Assembly: GCA_964576925.1 (NCBI GenBank)
Contig: CAZNWJ010000012.1
Span: 48,374-112,373 of the forward strand
Direction: 5' to 3'
Length of the DNA: 64,000 nt
From: JADJGC01 sp964576925
Lineage (GTDB): Bacteria; Zixibacteria; MSB-5A5; CAIYYT01
The notes under the pieces were generated by a model, which saw only the letters and a program-made list of their open reading frames with translations, was not told the origin of the DNA and ran no database searches. The translations under genes were made by a program, and so were the position numbers. The number at the start of each line of letters is the position of its first letter. Positions within the stretch are counted from its first letter, which is position 1. Shown in pieces: positions 42,556 through 51,452 of the stretch.

Positions 42556-43302
42556 CTAATTGATCGCGCGAAGCAATCGACTCCAGCGTACGTGACTCGG
42601 TGTGTTATACAAATAATAAGCTCCGCCGGCGATTATTGAAAGCGGATTCCACCACGATATCTTTGGCGCCTCGTCGCTCGGCTCCCATGACCAGTGCACG
42701 AACATCGCTTTCCCGATAATCATCTCCTTCGGCACCGTTCCCCAAAATCGTGAATCCGAGGAATTGTCGCGATTGTCCCCGAGCACGAAATAATGCCCCG
42801 GCGGAACCGTGATCGGACCAAAGTTGTCGCGCGGGTGCGTTGAGCCCGCTTCAATCACGATCGAATCGCGGTGAACCACGTAGCGCTTCTCGTCCAACGG
42901 CAGCCCGTTCACGAACACCGCCTTGTTGACGATCTTCACCTCGTCCCCACCCCTGGCGATGATCCGCTTAATGAAGTTCTTTTCCTGGTTGTCCGGAAAC
43001 CGGAATACCACGACATCGCCCTCTTTCGGCTCTTCTAACGCCGGCAGCCGCCAGTCGGTGAACGGAATTCGCGACCCGAACGTGATCTTGTCGGCGATCA
43101 GGAAATCCCCCACTAAGAGCGTATTCTGCATCGACTCCGAAGGAATATTGTAAGCCTCAACCAGCATTGTCTTGATCAACAAGGCAAACACCACCGCCAG
43201 CACGAGCAGTCGGAAGTAATTGAAAAACCAACGCACCCGTGAACCCGCTTGGTGTTCGATATTAGACTTATTTCGTCTGCTTATGTCCGACTCTATATTC
43301 AT
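42556..43302 (-). CDS. lepB: Signal peptidase I, second paralogue
   Basis: 248 residues from ATG 43302. The frame extends to 43497, but that would overlap the divergent aminotransferase gene and its promoter, so the shorter form is preferred. Membrane segment LLVLAVVFALLIKTMLVEAY, nucleophile S57 in NIPSESMQNTLL, base K112 in KNFIKRIIARGGD, and signature GHYFVLGDNRDNSSDSRFWG are all present. Both enzymes look active. The pair sits head to tail, and differences near the active site (TGSM versus SESM) may reflect different substrates. Confidence 0.93.
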   Translation of the reverse strand: MNIESDISRRNKSNIEHQAGSRVRWFFNYFRLLVLAVVFALLIKTMLVEAYNIPSESMQNTLLVGDFLIADKITFGSRIPFTDWRLPALEEPKEGDVVVFRFPDNQEKNFIKRIIARGGDEVKIVNKAVFVNGLPLDEKRYVVHRDSIVIEAGSTHPRDNFGPITVPPGHYFVLGDNRDNSSDSRFWGTVPKEMIIGKAMFVHWSWEPSDEAPKISWWNPLSIIAGGAYYLYNTPSHVRWSRLLRAIN

Positions 43303-43432
43303 CAGCACGTCCAGCTTAACGCTACTCTCGCCATCCCACAACCAACTTTTATAACGCCAATTCGGCCGCGAAGTTGCGGCCTCTTGAAACGCGTGCTCAG
43401 CGGCGCGCCGGACTCTCCGACCACTCCCCCGC

Positions 43433-43461
43433 TTGACTTTGACTTGCCTTTTATCTAACAT
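43433..43461 (+). promoter_or_regulatory. Promoter of the plus-strand glycan genes
   Basis: TTGACT (43433-43438), 17 nt, TAACAT (43456-43461). A GAGGAGACTT ribosome site and the ATG at 43492 follow. Confidence 0.65.
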
Positions 43462-43491
43462 GAGGGTTTGTTGCTGACAACGAGGAGACTT

Positions 43492-44589
43492 ATGCAAGTT
43501 CCGTTCTTGGATCTAAAAGTTCAATACCAGTCGATAAAACACGAAATCGACCCCGCCATGCAGAGCGTATGTGCCGATGCCGCCTTTGTCCTGGGCAAAT
43601 ACGTCTTCGACTTCGAAAAAGAATTCGCCAGATACTGCGGCGCTGCCGACTGTATCGCAGTCGATACCGGCACCACCGCTCTGCACCTGGCGCTCCTGGC
43701 GCTCGATATCGGCGTTGGCGACGAAGTCATAACGGCGGCAAATACCTTTATTGCCACCTGCGAGGCTATCAGCTATACCGGCGCGCGCCCTGTCCTGGTC
43801 GATTGCGACGAGAAAACTTACAACCTCGACCCGTCCATGCTCGAGGCCCGTATCACCACCCGCACCAAAGCGATCATCCCGGTTCACCTCTACGGCCAGC
43901 CCGCCGACATGGACCCGATCCTTGAAATCGCCCGCAAACATAATGTTCCGGTCATCGAGGACTCCGCCCAGGGACACGGCGCCTCCTACAAAGGCCGCCC
44001 GACCGGCAGCATGGGAGTGATGGGTTGTTTTTCATTCTATCCCGGCAAGAACCTCGGCGCTTACGGCGAAGGCGGCGCGATCACGACCTCTGATCCCAAT
44101 TTGGCTGCCAAGATTCGCAAACTGCGCGATCACGGCTCCAACAAGAAGTACTATCATGACGTGGTCGGCTACAACTACCGCATGGAAGGCCTCCAGGGGG
44201 CAGTACTGAATATTAAGCTGAAGCATCTCGACAAGTGGAATGACGCCCGCCGCCGCAATGCCGACCTTTATCGCAAGCATCTCGCCGGCAGCGATCTGAT
44301 TCTTCCGGTCGAAGGCGCCGGCTGCAAGAGCGTTTACCACCTCTTCGTGGTGCGTCACAAGCGCCGCGATGATCTGATCGCCTTCCTCGGGCAGCATGCC
44401 ATCGGGGCGTTGATACACTACCCGATTCCGGTCCACCTCCAGAATGCCTATCGCCACCTGGCGCTTTCCGAGGGCGAATATCCGGTTACGGAGCGTATCA
44501 CTAAAGAGATTCTCAGCCTGCCGATGTTCCCCGAACTGAACGAAGATCAGATCAAGTTCGTGGCTGAGAAAGTCAAAGAATTCAAATAG
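43492..44589 (+). CDS. DegT/DnrJ/EryC1/StrS-family sugar aminotransferase
   Basis: 365 residues from ATG 43492. The PLP lysine lies in FSFYPGKNLGAYGEGGA, the Asp in VIEDSAQGHGASYKGRPTGS binds the PLP nitrogen, and IAVDTGTTALHLALLAL is the cofactor phosphate region. These enzymes transaminate nucleotide-linked keto-sugars to amino-sugars for surface glycans. It opens a plus-strand set with three glycosyltransferase-type genes. The product sugar cannot be told without the dehydratase or epimerase genes, which are not in the window. Confidence 0.93.
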   Translation: MQVPFLDLKVQYQSIKHEIDPAMQSVCADAAFVLGKYVFDFEKEFARYCGAADCIAVDTGTTALHLALLALDIGVGDEVITAANTFIATCEAISYTGARPVLVDCDEKTYNLDPSMLEARITTRTKAIIPVHLYGQPADMDPILEIARKHNVPVIEDSAQGHGASYKGRPTGSMGVMGCFSFYPGKNLGAYGEGGAITTSDPNLAAKIRKLRDHGSNKKYYHDVVGYNYRMEGLQGAVLNIKLKHLDKWNDARRRNADLYRKHLAGSDLILPVEGAGCKSVYHLFVVRHKRRDDLIAFLGQHAIGALIHYPIPVHLQNAYRHLALSEGEYPVTERITKEILSLPMFPELNEDQIKFVAEKVKEFK

Positions 44590-44595
44590 GTCGTC

Positions 44596-46779
44596 TTGAG
44601 AGAACTGGTTGCCAAAATCGATGCCGTGGTATCAGGGAGAGCCTTCTTCCTGGTCCTCGGCATCGTTCTTTTATGCGCTCTGGCGTTTCGCCTCGCCTGG
44701 CTGGATGCCGATCCGCCCGCCGGGATCACGCGGTCGCAGGACTTCTCGACCGATCCGTTCCAATACAATTACTTCGCCAAGAACTCTGTGGACGTCGGCG
44801 ACTCCAACCCCTACGATGACCCCCGCTTTTCGCAGTGGGAGAAGTCATCGCAGAACTTCCTCGCCCTCGCTGTCTACTCGCTCTTCGGCACCGGCCGCGC
44901 CGCCGGCAACGCCGTCCCGGTGATTTTCAACCTGGCTTCAATCATCTTGCTGGCCCTGGCCTTGCGCAATTTTGGATCGCCGCTCGCGGCGATCATCTTC
45001 GCGATCTTCGCGAGCTTCGATTTCACCATGATCTGGTTTGCGCGTACCCCCTTCCTGGAGGGTGCCCAGAACTTCTGGCTCTGTGCCTCCGCTTTCTTCT
45101 TTTCGCTGGGGGGAAAGAAGCCGTGGTACATCGCCCTTGCCGGTTTCACTTGCGCCGGTGCGGCCTTCTTCGGCAAGATGATCGCTCTCTTCATGGTCGG
45201 CGTCTTTGGCCTGCTGGCGATAATCCAGTTCTTCGATGGTGAAGACCGCCGTGTTTGGCGGAAGAACATTCTGCTCTTTGCAGCCGGATTCGCGCTGACA
45301 ACCGCGATCTGGTTCTTCTACATTTACCTGCCGTCGCGCGGAGAGTTTTCCGGCTACCTCTCCGAGCAGGCCTTCGGGCTCTACGGCGCACCCAAGGCGT
45401 TTGAGTCGGTTGGCGCATTCTTCTGGCAGCTGGTTTCGGTGCTTTGGGACCAGCTCTATTTTCTCAAGCAACCGTTGATCACAATCCTCGCGTTCCTCGC
45501 CGGTGCGGGAATTCTGTATCAACTCTTCACGCGGAGCGATGCCACAAGCGTCCTCGGAAAAGTCAACCCCGGCTGGCTGCTCTTGCTGCTATGGTTCGGC
45601 GTCGGCTACCTATCGCTGTTTCCGTGGAATTACCGCCCGCTGCGCTACCAGACAACCGTCATGTTTCCGGCCATGGCCTTGGCTGCCGCAGCGCTGGCCG
45701 CCGCGATGCGCTACCTGCTCGCGGCAAAACCGACATCCAAAAAGGGACAGGAAGCGAGCGTCAATATGCCGCTGCTCGCCGGCACCTGGGCATTCTGGCT
45801 CCTGCCGCTGCTGGCGCTGGTCCTGCTCGCGGCGGGCGGCTTGCCGGGCAACTCGATTGAAGACTCCTTCAAGGCGACCACAATACCGTTTACACTCGCC
45901 TTGTTGGTCGTCGGCGGTTTGGCGGCCTTCGCTGTCCGCCCCGCCAGTGCCCTCGGCCCGCGTCTGGCGCTCGTCGGCGCCGGCCTCGCGATCGCCGTTA
46001 CCGTCTTCATCGCTGCCTGGAATCTTGTCGAATTCGTCAATTGGAGCGGCAACCGGCAGTATACCCTCGTGACTGCCGACCGCGACCTCGGCGAAATCCT
46101 TGGCCCCGACGCCGTCATCTCCGGCTCCTACGCCACGGCGTTTACCCAGGAAAATCGGCGCGGCTGCATCCCCCACATGTTTGGTGTGGTGCGCGTCGAC
46201 AAGGAATTCTTCAACCGTTTCCCCATCACCCATCTGGCGATCGATGAGGGCAACGAACAGCGCGCCCGTCAGGATTACCCGGAAGTCATGAACCGCGCCG
46301 CCTTCGTCACGCGTTACTTCGTCCGCGGCATCCACGAAGGGATGCCGATGCCGGTACGCGTTTACCGCGTGGCGAACCCTGCCGTCAATGAGACGGCTGG
46401 TCGGTACCAGCCGACCGATTACGAAATCGCGCAAACTTTCGCGGCGGATGAACAAGCCGATTCCGCCGAAAGCTTCCTACGCCGGTTTCTCAGTCAACAC
46501 CCGGACAACTACTCGGCCAACATGTACGTCGGCGATGCCCTGCTCCAATCCGGCGAGTTCGAGCTTGCCGCCGCGGCGTATCATGCAGTCCAGAAGTTCT
46601 CCCCCGGCGACCCCGTGAGCGCGTTGAACATCGGCAACGCATTCCTCTCGCTCGGCGCCGGCAAGGCCAATGCCGCCTACTTTGACTCGGCCTTGGTCTA
46701 TCTCAAGATCGCCCAGCGGGCTTACTGGCGCGATGAACGACTCGCCGATGCCATCACACAATTGGAAAGACGCAACTAA
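44596..46779 (+). CDS. Membrane glycosyltransferase-like protein (GT39/PMT type) with TPR tail
   Basis: 727 residues from TTG 44596, with AGG upstream. The first 480 residues have about 11-12 membrane helices in the GT-C pattern, with acidic residues in the first periplasmic loop (GITRSQDFSTDPFQYN) as in GT39/ArnT-like transferases. The rest is soluble and ends in two TPR-like units (YSANMYVGDALLQSGEFELA, then DPVSALNIGNAFLSLG). GT-C enzymes move sugars from polyprenyl-phosphate donors to targets outside the inner membrane. The GT2 gene overlaps its last base and could make that polyprenyl-phosphate donor. Confidence 0.82.
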   Translation: MRELVAKIDAVVSGRAFFLVLGIVLLCALAFRLAWLDADPPAGITRSQDFSTDPFQYNYFAKNSVDVGDSNPYDDPRFSQWEKSSQNFLALAVYSLFGTGRAAGNAVPVIFNLASIILLALALRNFGSPLAAIIFAIFASFDFTMIWFARTPFLEGAQNFWLCASAFFFSLGGKKPWYIALAGFTCAGAAFFGKMIALFMVGVFGLLAIIQFFDGEDRRVWRKNILLFAAGFALTTAIWFFYIYLPSRGEFSGYLSEQAFGLYGAPKAFESVGAFFWQLVSVLWDQLYFLKQPLITILAFLAGAGILYQLFTRSDATSVLGKVNPGWLLLLLWFGVGYLSLFPWNYRPLRYQTTVMFPAMALAAAALAAAMRYLLAAKPTSKKGQEASVNMPLLAGTWAFWLLPLLALVLLAAGGLPGNSIEDSFKATTIPFTLALLVVGGLAAFAVRPASALGPRLALVGAGLAIAVTVFIAAWNLVEFVNWSGNRQYTLVTADRDLGEILGPDAVISGSYATAFTQENRRGCIPHMFGVVRVDKEFFNRFPITHLAIDEGNEQRARQDYPEVMNRAAFVTRYFVRGIHEGMPMPVRVYRVANPAVNETAGRYQPTDYEIAQTFAADEQADSAESFLRRFLSQHPDNYSANMYVGDALLQSGEFELAAAAYHAVQKFSPGDPVSALNIGNAFLSLGAGKANAAYFDSALVYLKIAQRAYWRDERLADAITQLERRN

Positions 46780-48650
46780 TGAACGGAAGAAACAGAAATC
46801 CCCGGGTATCCGTCGTGGTACCCGCCCATAATGAAGAAGGCAATATCGAGCCGTTGAGCGAAGAGTTTGCCAAAGTCTTCAATGCTCTCAACTACCCGGT
46901 CGAAGTCGTTTACGTTAACGACGGCTCAACCGACCGTACCGAACAGAAAATGTACGAGGCCTCCCGTCGTTACAACTGGGTGCGCGTAATGCGTAACCGA
47001 ACCCGCCTCGGCCTGACCACTGCGCTGGCGCGCGGTTTCGGCCAGGCGCGCGGTGACATCCTCGTCTTCTATCCCGCTGACTTGCAGTTTCATCCCCGCG
47101 ATATCCCCAAGATGGTCGAAGCCATCGATAACGGCGCGGACATGGTTTGCGGCAAAAAGGTCGGCTCGTACGGAAAGTGGCTCGTCTCGTGGATTTACAA
47201 TCTGATGACGCGACTGCTGTTCCCCAAACTCAAAGTCACCGACATGAACTCGGTCAAGGCTTTCACCCGCGAAGTCTACAACGAATTCCCGACGCTGCGC
47301 GAAGGCTGGCACCGCTACCTCGCGGTATTTGCCGCGGCCAGGGATTTCATCGTTCGCGAAGTCCCCGTCACCTTGAACAAACGCCATTCCGGCAAGAGTA
47401 AGTTCGCCGGCAAGTCGCGCATCATGAAGGGATTCACCGACCTGATCGCCGTCAAGTTCCAGGTCTCCGTCTTTGGCGACCCGATGAACCTTTTCGGCAA
47501 GGCCGCTTTTCTTTTCCTGTTTATCTCTCTGGCTTTTGCCGGCGTTGCTTTCTATGACCGCTTCATTCTCGAGCGCGGCTACCGGCCCCTGCTTTACGGC
47601 GTAATCTTCTTCGGTCTTGCCGGGCTGGTTACATTTGTAATGGGGATCATCACCGAGGCTCTCGTCTACTTACGCGATGCCCTCTCCGATGTCAAAGCCC
47701 AGAACAAGCGGCTTCTCGGTGAGCTCGGCAGCCGCTCTTCCCGCGGAAACGCCTCCCGTTTTGACGCCGACGAACAGGAAGACGAGCGCATCGAGCGCTT
47801 CGAACGCGATCGCGGCGAACGCCCGTCCCGCGGCGACCGCGGTGATCGCTCCAGCAGGGGTGATCGCAGTGAGCGAACCGATCGCAGCGATCGCGGTGAG
47901 CGTCGAGAACGCAGTGAGCGCTTCTCGCGCGGCCCGCGCGGCGAGCGTAGCGAGCGTAGCGAGCGCAGCGAGCGAAATGAGCGCGGTGATCGGACCGAAC
48001 GTAACGATCGCAGCGAGCGTTTCGAATCACGCGACCGTTCGGATTCGCGTGAGCAACCGGAAATCCAGGAGTCTCGCAGCGAACGTCCCGACCGCAATGA
48101 CCGCGGCTCGCGTGGCGATCGTCCCGAACGCGGCGACCGCCGCCAACCACGCCGCCGGGACCGCAACGACCGTGGCGCACGCGGCGAACGACCCGAACGC
48201 CCGGAACGCAGCGAACGAGTGGAAAGAACCGAGTCAACTGCCGAGGTCGCGGCAGTCGACCTCAATGAACCGACTTTTGCTGCCGAGCCGGTGATTCCGG
48301 AATCGACCGCGAACTTCACAACCCCGGAGCCCGAACTCTTCGCTCAGACCAGCGTCGAAACGCCCCCTGCGGATGTCGACACCGAGTTGCCGTCAGCGGA
48401 ATCGAGCGGGCAGAATCAGGCTCGCCGCACCGGACGCCGCATGCGCCGCATGCGTCCGCAGTTTACGCCGCGGCCGCAAGCTCCGACCGAAACCCCGGCT
48501 GAAAACATCGCACCGCCGTCACCCGGCAGCAATGGTCAGTCCGAATTAGCCGAGCGTCCGCTTACCCTGCGCGTGCGCGAATTGCCGCGCGAACAGGCTC
48601 CCGCTGATGCAGACAGCCCGCGGGACGCTGAAGGCTCCGAGAACGTCTGA
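46779..48650 (+). CDS. GT2 polyprenyl-phosphate glycosyltransferase with long R/E/D/S-rich tail
   Basis: 623 residues. Residues 9-235 are a GT-A domain of the DPM1 type: VSVVVPAHNEEGNIEPL, VVYVNDGSTDRTEQKM and FYPADLQFHP (the DxD-like site). Two membrane helices follow (about 242-261 and 270-297), a layout common in enzymes making polyprenyl-phosphate sugars. From about residue 319 to 485 the chain is an almost pure series of SER, DRG and GER triplets, and from there to the end it is Pro/Glu/Ala-rich with an Arg patch (RRTGRRMRRMRPQF). The tail would be cytoplasmic and disordered. It is in one continuous frame and overlaps the upstream gene by one base. Confidence 0.88.
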   Translation: MNGRNRNPRVSVVVPAHNEEGNIEPLSEEFAKVFNALNYPVEVVYVNDGSTDRTEQKMYEASRRYNWVRVMRNRTRLGLTTALARGFGQARGDILVFYPADLQFHPRDIPKMVEAIDNGADMVCGKKVGSYGKWLVSWIYNLMTRLLFPKLKVTDMNSVKAFTREVYNEFPTLREGWHRYLAVFAAARDFIVREVPVTLNKRHSGKSKFAGKSRIMKGFTDLIAVKFQVSVFGDPMNLFGKAAFLFLFISLAFAGVAFYDRFILERGYRPLLYGVIFFGLAGLVTFVMGIITEALVYLRDALSDVKAQNKRLLGELGSRSSRGNASRFDADEQEDERIERFERDRGERPSRGDRGDRSSRGDRSERTDRSDRGERRERSERFSRGPRGERSERSERSERNERGDRTERNDRSERFESRDRSDSREQPEIQESRSERPDRNDRGSRGDRPERGDRRQPRRRDRNDRGARGERPERPERSERVERTESTAEVAAVDLNEPTFAAEPVIPESTANFTTPEPELFAQTSVETPPADVDTELPSAESSGQNQARRTGRRMRRMRPQFTPRPQAPTETPAENIAPPSPGSNGQSELAERPLTLRVRELPREQAPADADSPRDAEGSENV

Positions 48651-48659
48651 AGACAACGC

Positions 48660-48687
48660 CGGCCCCGGAAGACTCCTTCCGGGGCCG
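48660..48687 (+). terminator. Perfect 12-bp hairpin between GT2 and GT4 genes
   Basis: CGGCCCCGGAAG / CTTCCGGGGCCG with a 4-nt loop, starting 9 bp after the GT2 stop. No U-run follows, so it may slow polymerase, protect the 3' end or reduce downstream expression rather than terminate. Confidence 0.45.
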
Positions 48688-48711
48688 CGCGATTATCACG
48701 GATGATGTGAC

Positions 48712-49908
48712 ATGGTTACCCCGATCCATCGACCCCGCATTCTCGTCCTGACCCACAACTTTCCGCGCTTCGAAAACGACATCTCTGGCATCGGCTTCCA
48801 GCCGCTCTACCGGGCGCTTTCGAAGTACCTCGACCTGCACTTTGTCGTGCCGCACGACGCCGGGCTCAAGGACTTCGAGCAGGTGGGCAACCTTCACGTG
48901 CATCGCTTTCGCTACGCCTCCGATGCCGACGAAACCCTTGCCTATCGCGGTGAAATGCATCAGCGCGTCCTGCGCCAGCCGCTGCTGGCCGCCAGCTTCT
49001 TTCAAGCTTACAAGGACAAAGGGCTTGAACTGGTCGACAAAGTCTTCCCCAAGGCCATTTGGGCCCATTGGTGGTTGCCGGGGGGATTGGTCGGACGCGC
49101 TATCGCCAGGAGAACCGATCTCCCGTTCGTCATCACCTGCCATGGAACCGACATCCACTTGCTCAAGAAATACAGCTGGATCAAGCCGCTCGCGCGTTAC
49201 GTCTTCAAGTACGCCCGCTCGATTAACGTCGTTTCCAGCTACCTCGAACAAACCCTGCTCAGCCAGATTGACGACTCCACGGTCAACGGCAAGACGTTTG
49301 TCGCGCCGCTGATTTCCGACAGCAAGAACACCTTCTACGACCCGCGCGTGCGCCGCCGCGATGGCAGCATCATCTCGGCTTCTCGCTTCACAAAACAAAA
49401 GCACCTCGACACGCTTATCAAGGCCATCAAGAACGTCGTAGACTCCGGAACCCCCTGCACCCTTACCCTCTACGGCGACGGTCCGGAAGAAGCCGCGCTG
49501 CGCGCGCTGGTCAGTGATCTAAACTTGAATGATGTCGTGAAATTCCATCCCCCGGTTACGCAGGATGTCCTCGGTCAGCGTTATCGCGAGTCCGATATCG
49601 TGGCGCTCGTCTCCGAGCGCGAAGGTTACGGCATGACTCTCGTCGAGGCAATGATGTGCGGCTGCGCGGCCATCGGCGCCAATTCCGGCGGTATCACGGA
49701 TATTATCACCCGCAACGGCGAAGACGGCCTGCTGGTGGAACCCGGCGATGTCGACAGCCTCACGGAAGCCCTCAAGAAATTCCTCACCAACGACGAGTAC
49801 CGGCAATCAATCGCCGCCAAAGGGCGCGTCTCGGTCGCAGCGCGTTTTTCGGAGAAGGAATTGACGAATTTGCTGGTTTCGAGATTGTTGCCGCAGTCGC
49901 GCGCTTAG
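48712..49908 (+). CDS. GT4-family (GT-B fold) glycosyltransferase
   Basis: 398 residues. IDHRPRIL-type start region followed by ILVLTHNFPRFENDISGIGF (acceptor-side Rossmann start), then SASRFTKQKHLDTLIKAIKN opening the C-terminal domain, CTLTLYGDGPEEAALRALV, and VALVSEREGYGMTLVEAMMC with the conserved E-x7-E donor-binding motif. GT4 retaining enzymes add sugars from nucleotide donors to lipid-linked glycans at the cytoplasmic face. It is the last plus-strand gene of the glycan locus, and its 3' end overlaps the convergent acyltransferase gene by 4 bp. Confidence 0.92.
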   Translation: MVTPIHRPRILVLTHNFPRFENDISGIGFQPLYRALSKYLDLHFVVPHDAGLKDFEQVGNLHVHRFRYASDADETLAYRGEMHQRVLRQPLLAASFFQAYKDKGLELVDKVFPKAIWAHWWLPGGLVGRAIARRTDLPFVITCHGTDIHLLKKYSWIKPLARYVFKYARSINVVSSYLEQTLLSQIDDSTVNGKTFVAPLISDSKNTFYDPRVRRRDGSIISASRFTKQKHLDTLIKAIKNVVDSGTPCTLTLYGDGPEEAALRALVSDLNLNDVVKFHPPVTQDVLGQRYRESDIVALVSEREGYGMTLVEAMMCGCAAIGANSGGITDIITRNGEDGLLVEPGDVDSLTEALKKFLTNDEYRQSIAAKGRVSVAARFSEKELTNLLVSRLLPQSRA

Positions 49909-50369
49909 AGCCGCTCGTTCTCCGGCACCTGCACGTCGCCGATCACGCGCGCCGGCGTTCCCAACGCAATCTTGTAGGGGGGAATATCCTTGGATACCAC
50001 CGAGCCTGCCCCGACAATCGCCCCGGTACCGATCGTGATCCCCGGCAGCAGAATCACGCCGGCGCCGATCCAGGCATCGGCTCCAATCGTCACCGTACCG
50101 CGCGGCGTGCTGACATAAGGCCTGATCCGTGAATTGTTGGGATGCGAGGACGTAACAATCGTGATTCGCGGCGCCAGGCTGGCCCGATCGCCGATGACGA
50201 CATTGCCGCGATCGCGCAACTCCTCCACAATGATCAGTCCGTCCGCGATGTAAACGTCGCTGCCGATCTTGAAGCCGCAGGTTCGCAGCAGGAATATCCG
50301 CAACGGATGCCAACCGATATTCGACGCTACCATCTTGCAGAGCTTCTTGTAAATCTTGCGAAACATCAT
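49905..50369 (-). CDS. Hexapeptide-repeat acyltransferase (left-handed beta-helix)
   Basis: 154 residues. The central part is a hexapeptide repeat series ([LIV]-G-x4): VVIGDRASLAPRITIVTSSH, then VTIGADAWIGAGVILLPGIT and IGTGAIVGAGSVVSKDIPPY. The His in SSHPN is the family's catalytic base. The closing KIALGTPARVIG is typical of maltose/galactoside O-acetyltransferases. An amphipathic N-terminus (FRKIYKKLCKMVASNIGW) may attach it to the membrane. It probably O-acetylates a sugar of the surface glycan. It starts 6 bp after the FemAB-like gene ends. Confidence 0.9.
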   Translation of the reverse strand: MMFRKIYKKLCKMVASNIGWHPLRIFLLRTCGFKIGSDVYIADGLIIVEELRDRGNVVIGDRASLAPRITIVTSSHPNNSRIRPYVSTPRGTVTIGADAWIGAGVILLPGITIGTGAIVGAGSVVSKDIPPYKIALGTPARVIGDVQVPENERL

Positions 50370-50375
50370 TCCTGC

Positions 50376-51452
50376 CTAAGCCAGATGCTTGTACAGCCAC
50401 GTCAGTCGACCGGTCACAAATAGGGGCATCCTGGAAAACATAAAGGTTGTTGCCTTGAACTTCAACGAGTTTCGATTCACCGCCCCGACCCCGCGTTTTT
50501 CCGGCCAGTAGTAATAATGCAACGGCACTGTCGCCGCCCCCCAGCGTTGCTTGAACTCTTTCAGACCGGGATTGTCATCGGAAACGCGCCCCAGGTCAAA
50601 TGTGTGCATTCCCCGCGATTTGGCGCGCAACATGGCCTCCCAGATGAGCAAATGATTCGGCCGCACCGCCAGATAAGCTTCGTCGCTCGCGCCATACATG
50701 TAGGTCGCCGTTCCATTGAAGTAAAAAATCACCACCGCGGCGACTGTCCGGCCTTGATAATCAGCAAAGAGAAACTCCGCTTGATCGCGTGCTGCCAGTT
50801 GTCGCCAAATCTCCAGATGAAACCTGATGTCCTGCGCCGGGATCCCGTGCTTGCGGCAGGTAAGCAAATTCAGCCGGTGAAACTCTCCAACGCACGCTTC
50901 TTCCCCGCCAGCGCGCACCACAACTCCGTCCTTGCGCGCCTTGTTCACTCCCCGTTGAATCATGCCCTTGTGCGTCCCGGCCCAGATCTCTTCTTCCGGC
51001 TTCCTCAAGTCCACAAGAAACGTCTCGAACTGACCGCTCTTCTTCATCGCTCTCTCTGCGGCGTCCAACGGCAAGGGACTCTTTAACTCATAATAAGCGG
51101 CCCCGCTGGATCTGGACAGTTCGATCGCTTGATCAATCAGAACGCCTAGAGTTTCCTCGCTGTCGGCAAGTGGCGGGCAAATGTAGGAGAACGGCGCCGA
51201 GACCATCCGCTTCCCGGTTAACGCACTGCTGACAAACCAGAGCGGGAGTAATCCGACCGTAACGCGATGCTCGTCGATCGCCTCCAGCCCTCTGAACCGA
51301 TAGGGATAGCATTCACCGATGATTTCGTGCCAAGCCGGGGTGTGAAACATCGTCGCGCCTTTGCGACCCGCCAGAAATCGCCCCCACGAGTCGGTCAACT
51401 CCTGCGGCTTCTCATGCACGATCAGCGAAATCCTCGGGTTACCTGCGGACAA
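50376..51452 (-). CDS. FemAB/GNAT-fold acyltransferase-like protein
   Basis: 358 residues in two GNAT-like halves. MFHTPAWHEIIGECYPYRFR, SYICPPLADSEETL and VNKARKDGVVVRAGGEE, then GASDEAYLAVRPNHLLIWEA and DLGRVSDDNPGLKEFKQRWG, match the FemAB-like proteins found in exopolysaccharide loci. Such proteins transfer amino acids or acyl groups from tRNA or CoA donors to cell-wall or glycan targets. The start is TTG 51452, 14 bp inside the end of the deacetylase gene. Because it sits between a deacetylase and an acetyltransferase, glycan decoration is likely. Confidence 0.82.
   Translation of the reverse strand: MSAGNPRISLIVHEKPQELTDSWGRFLAGRKGATMFHTPAWHEIIGECYPYRFRGLEAIDEHRVTVGLLPLWFVSSALTGKRMVSAPFSYICPPLADSEETLGVLIDQAIELSRSSGAAYYELKSPLPLDAAERAMKKSGQFETFLVDLRKPEEEIWAGTHKGMIQRGVNKARKDGVVVRAGGEEACVGEFHRLNLLTCRKHGIPAQDIRFHLEIWRQLAARDQAEFLFADYQGRTVAAVVIFYFNGTATYMYGASDEAYLAVRPNHLLIWEAMLRAKSRGMHTFDLGRVSDDNPGLKEFKQRWGAATVPLHYYYWPEKRGVGAVNRNSLKFKATTFMFSRMPLFVTGRLTWLYKHLA

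Noticed and set aside
43303..43497. N-terminal extension of the second signal peptidase to 43497
   Set aside because: It would overlap the start and promoter of the divergent aminotransferase gene and adds a charged stretch with no place in the family.
47666..48319. 217-codon minus-strand Ser/Arg-rich frame
   Set aside because: A mirror reading of the repeat tail of the GT2 gene; no start site or family.
48660..48687. Intrinsic terminator with full confidence
   Set aside because: The stem is perfect, but no U-run follows on the plus strand, so it is listed only as a hairpin with low confidence.
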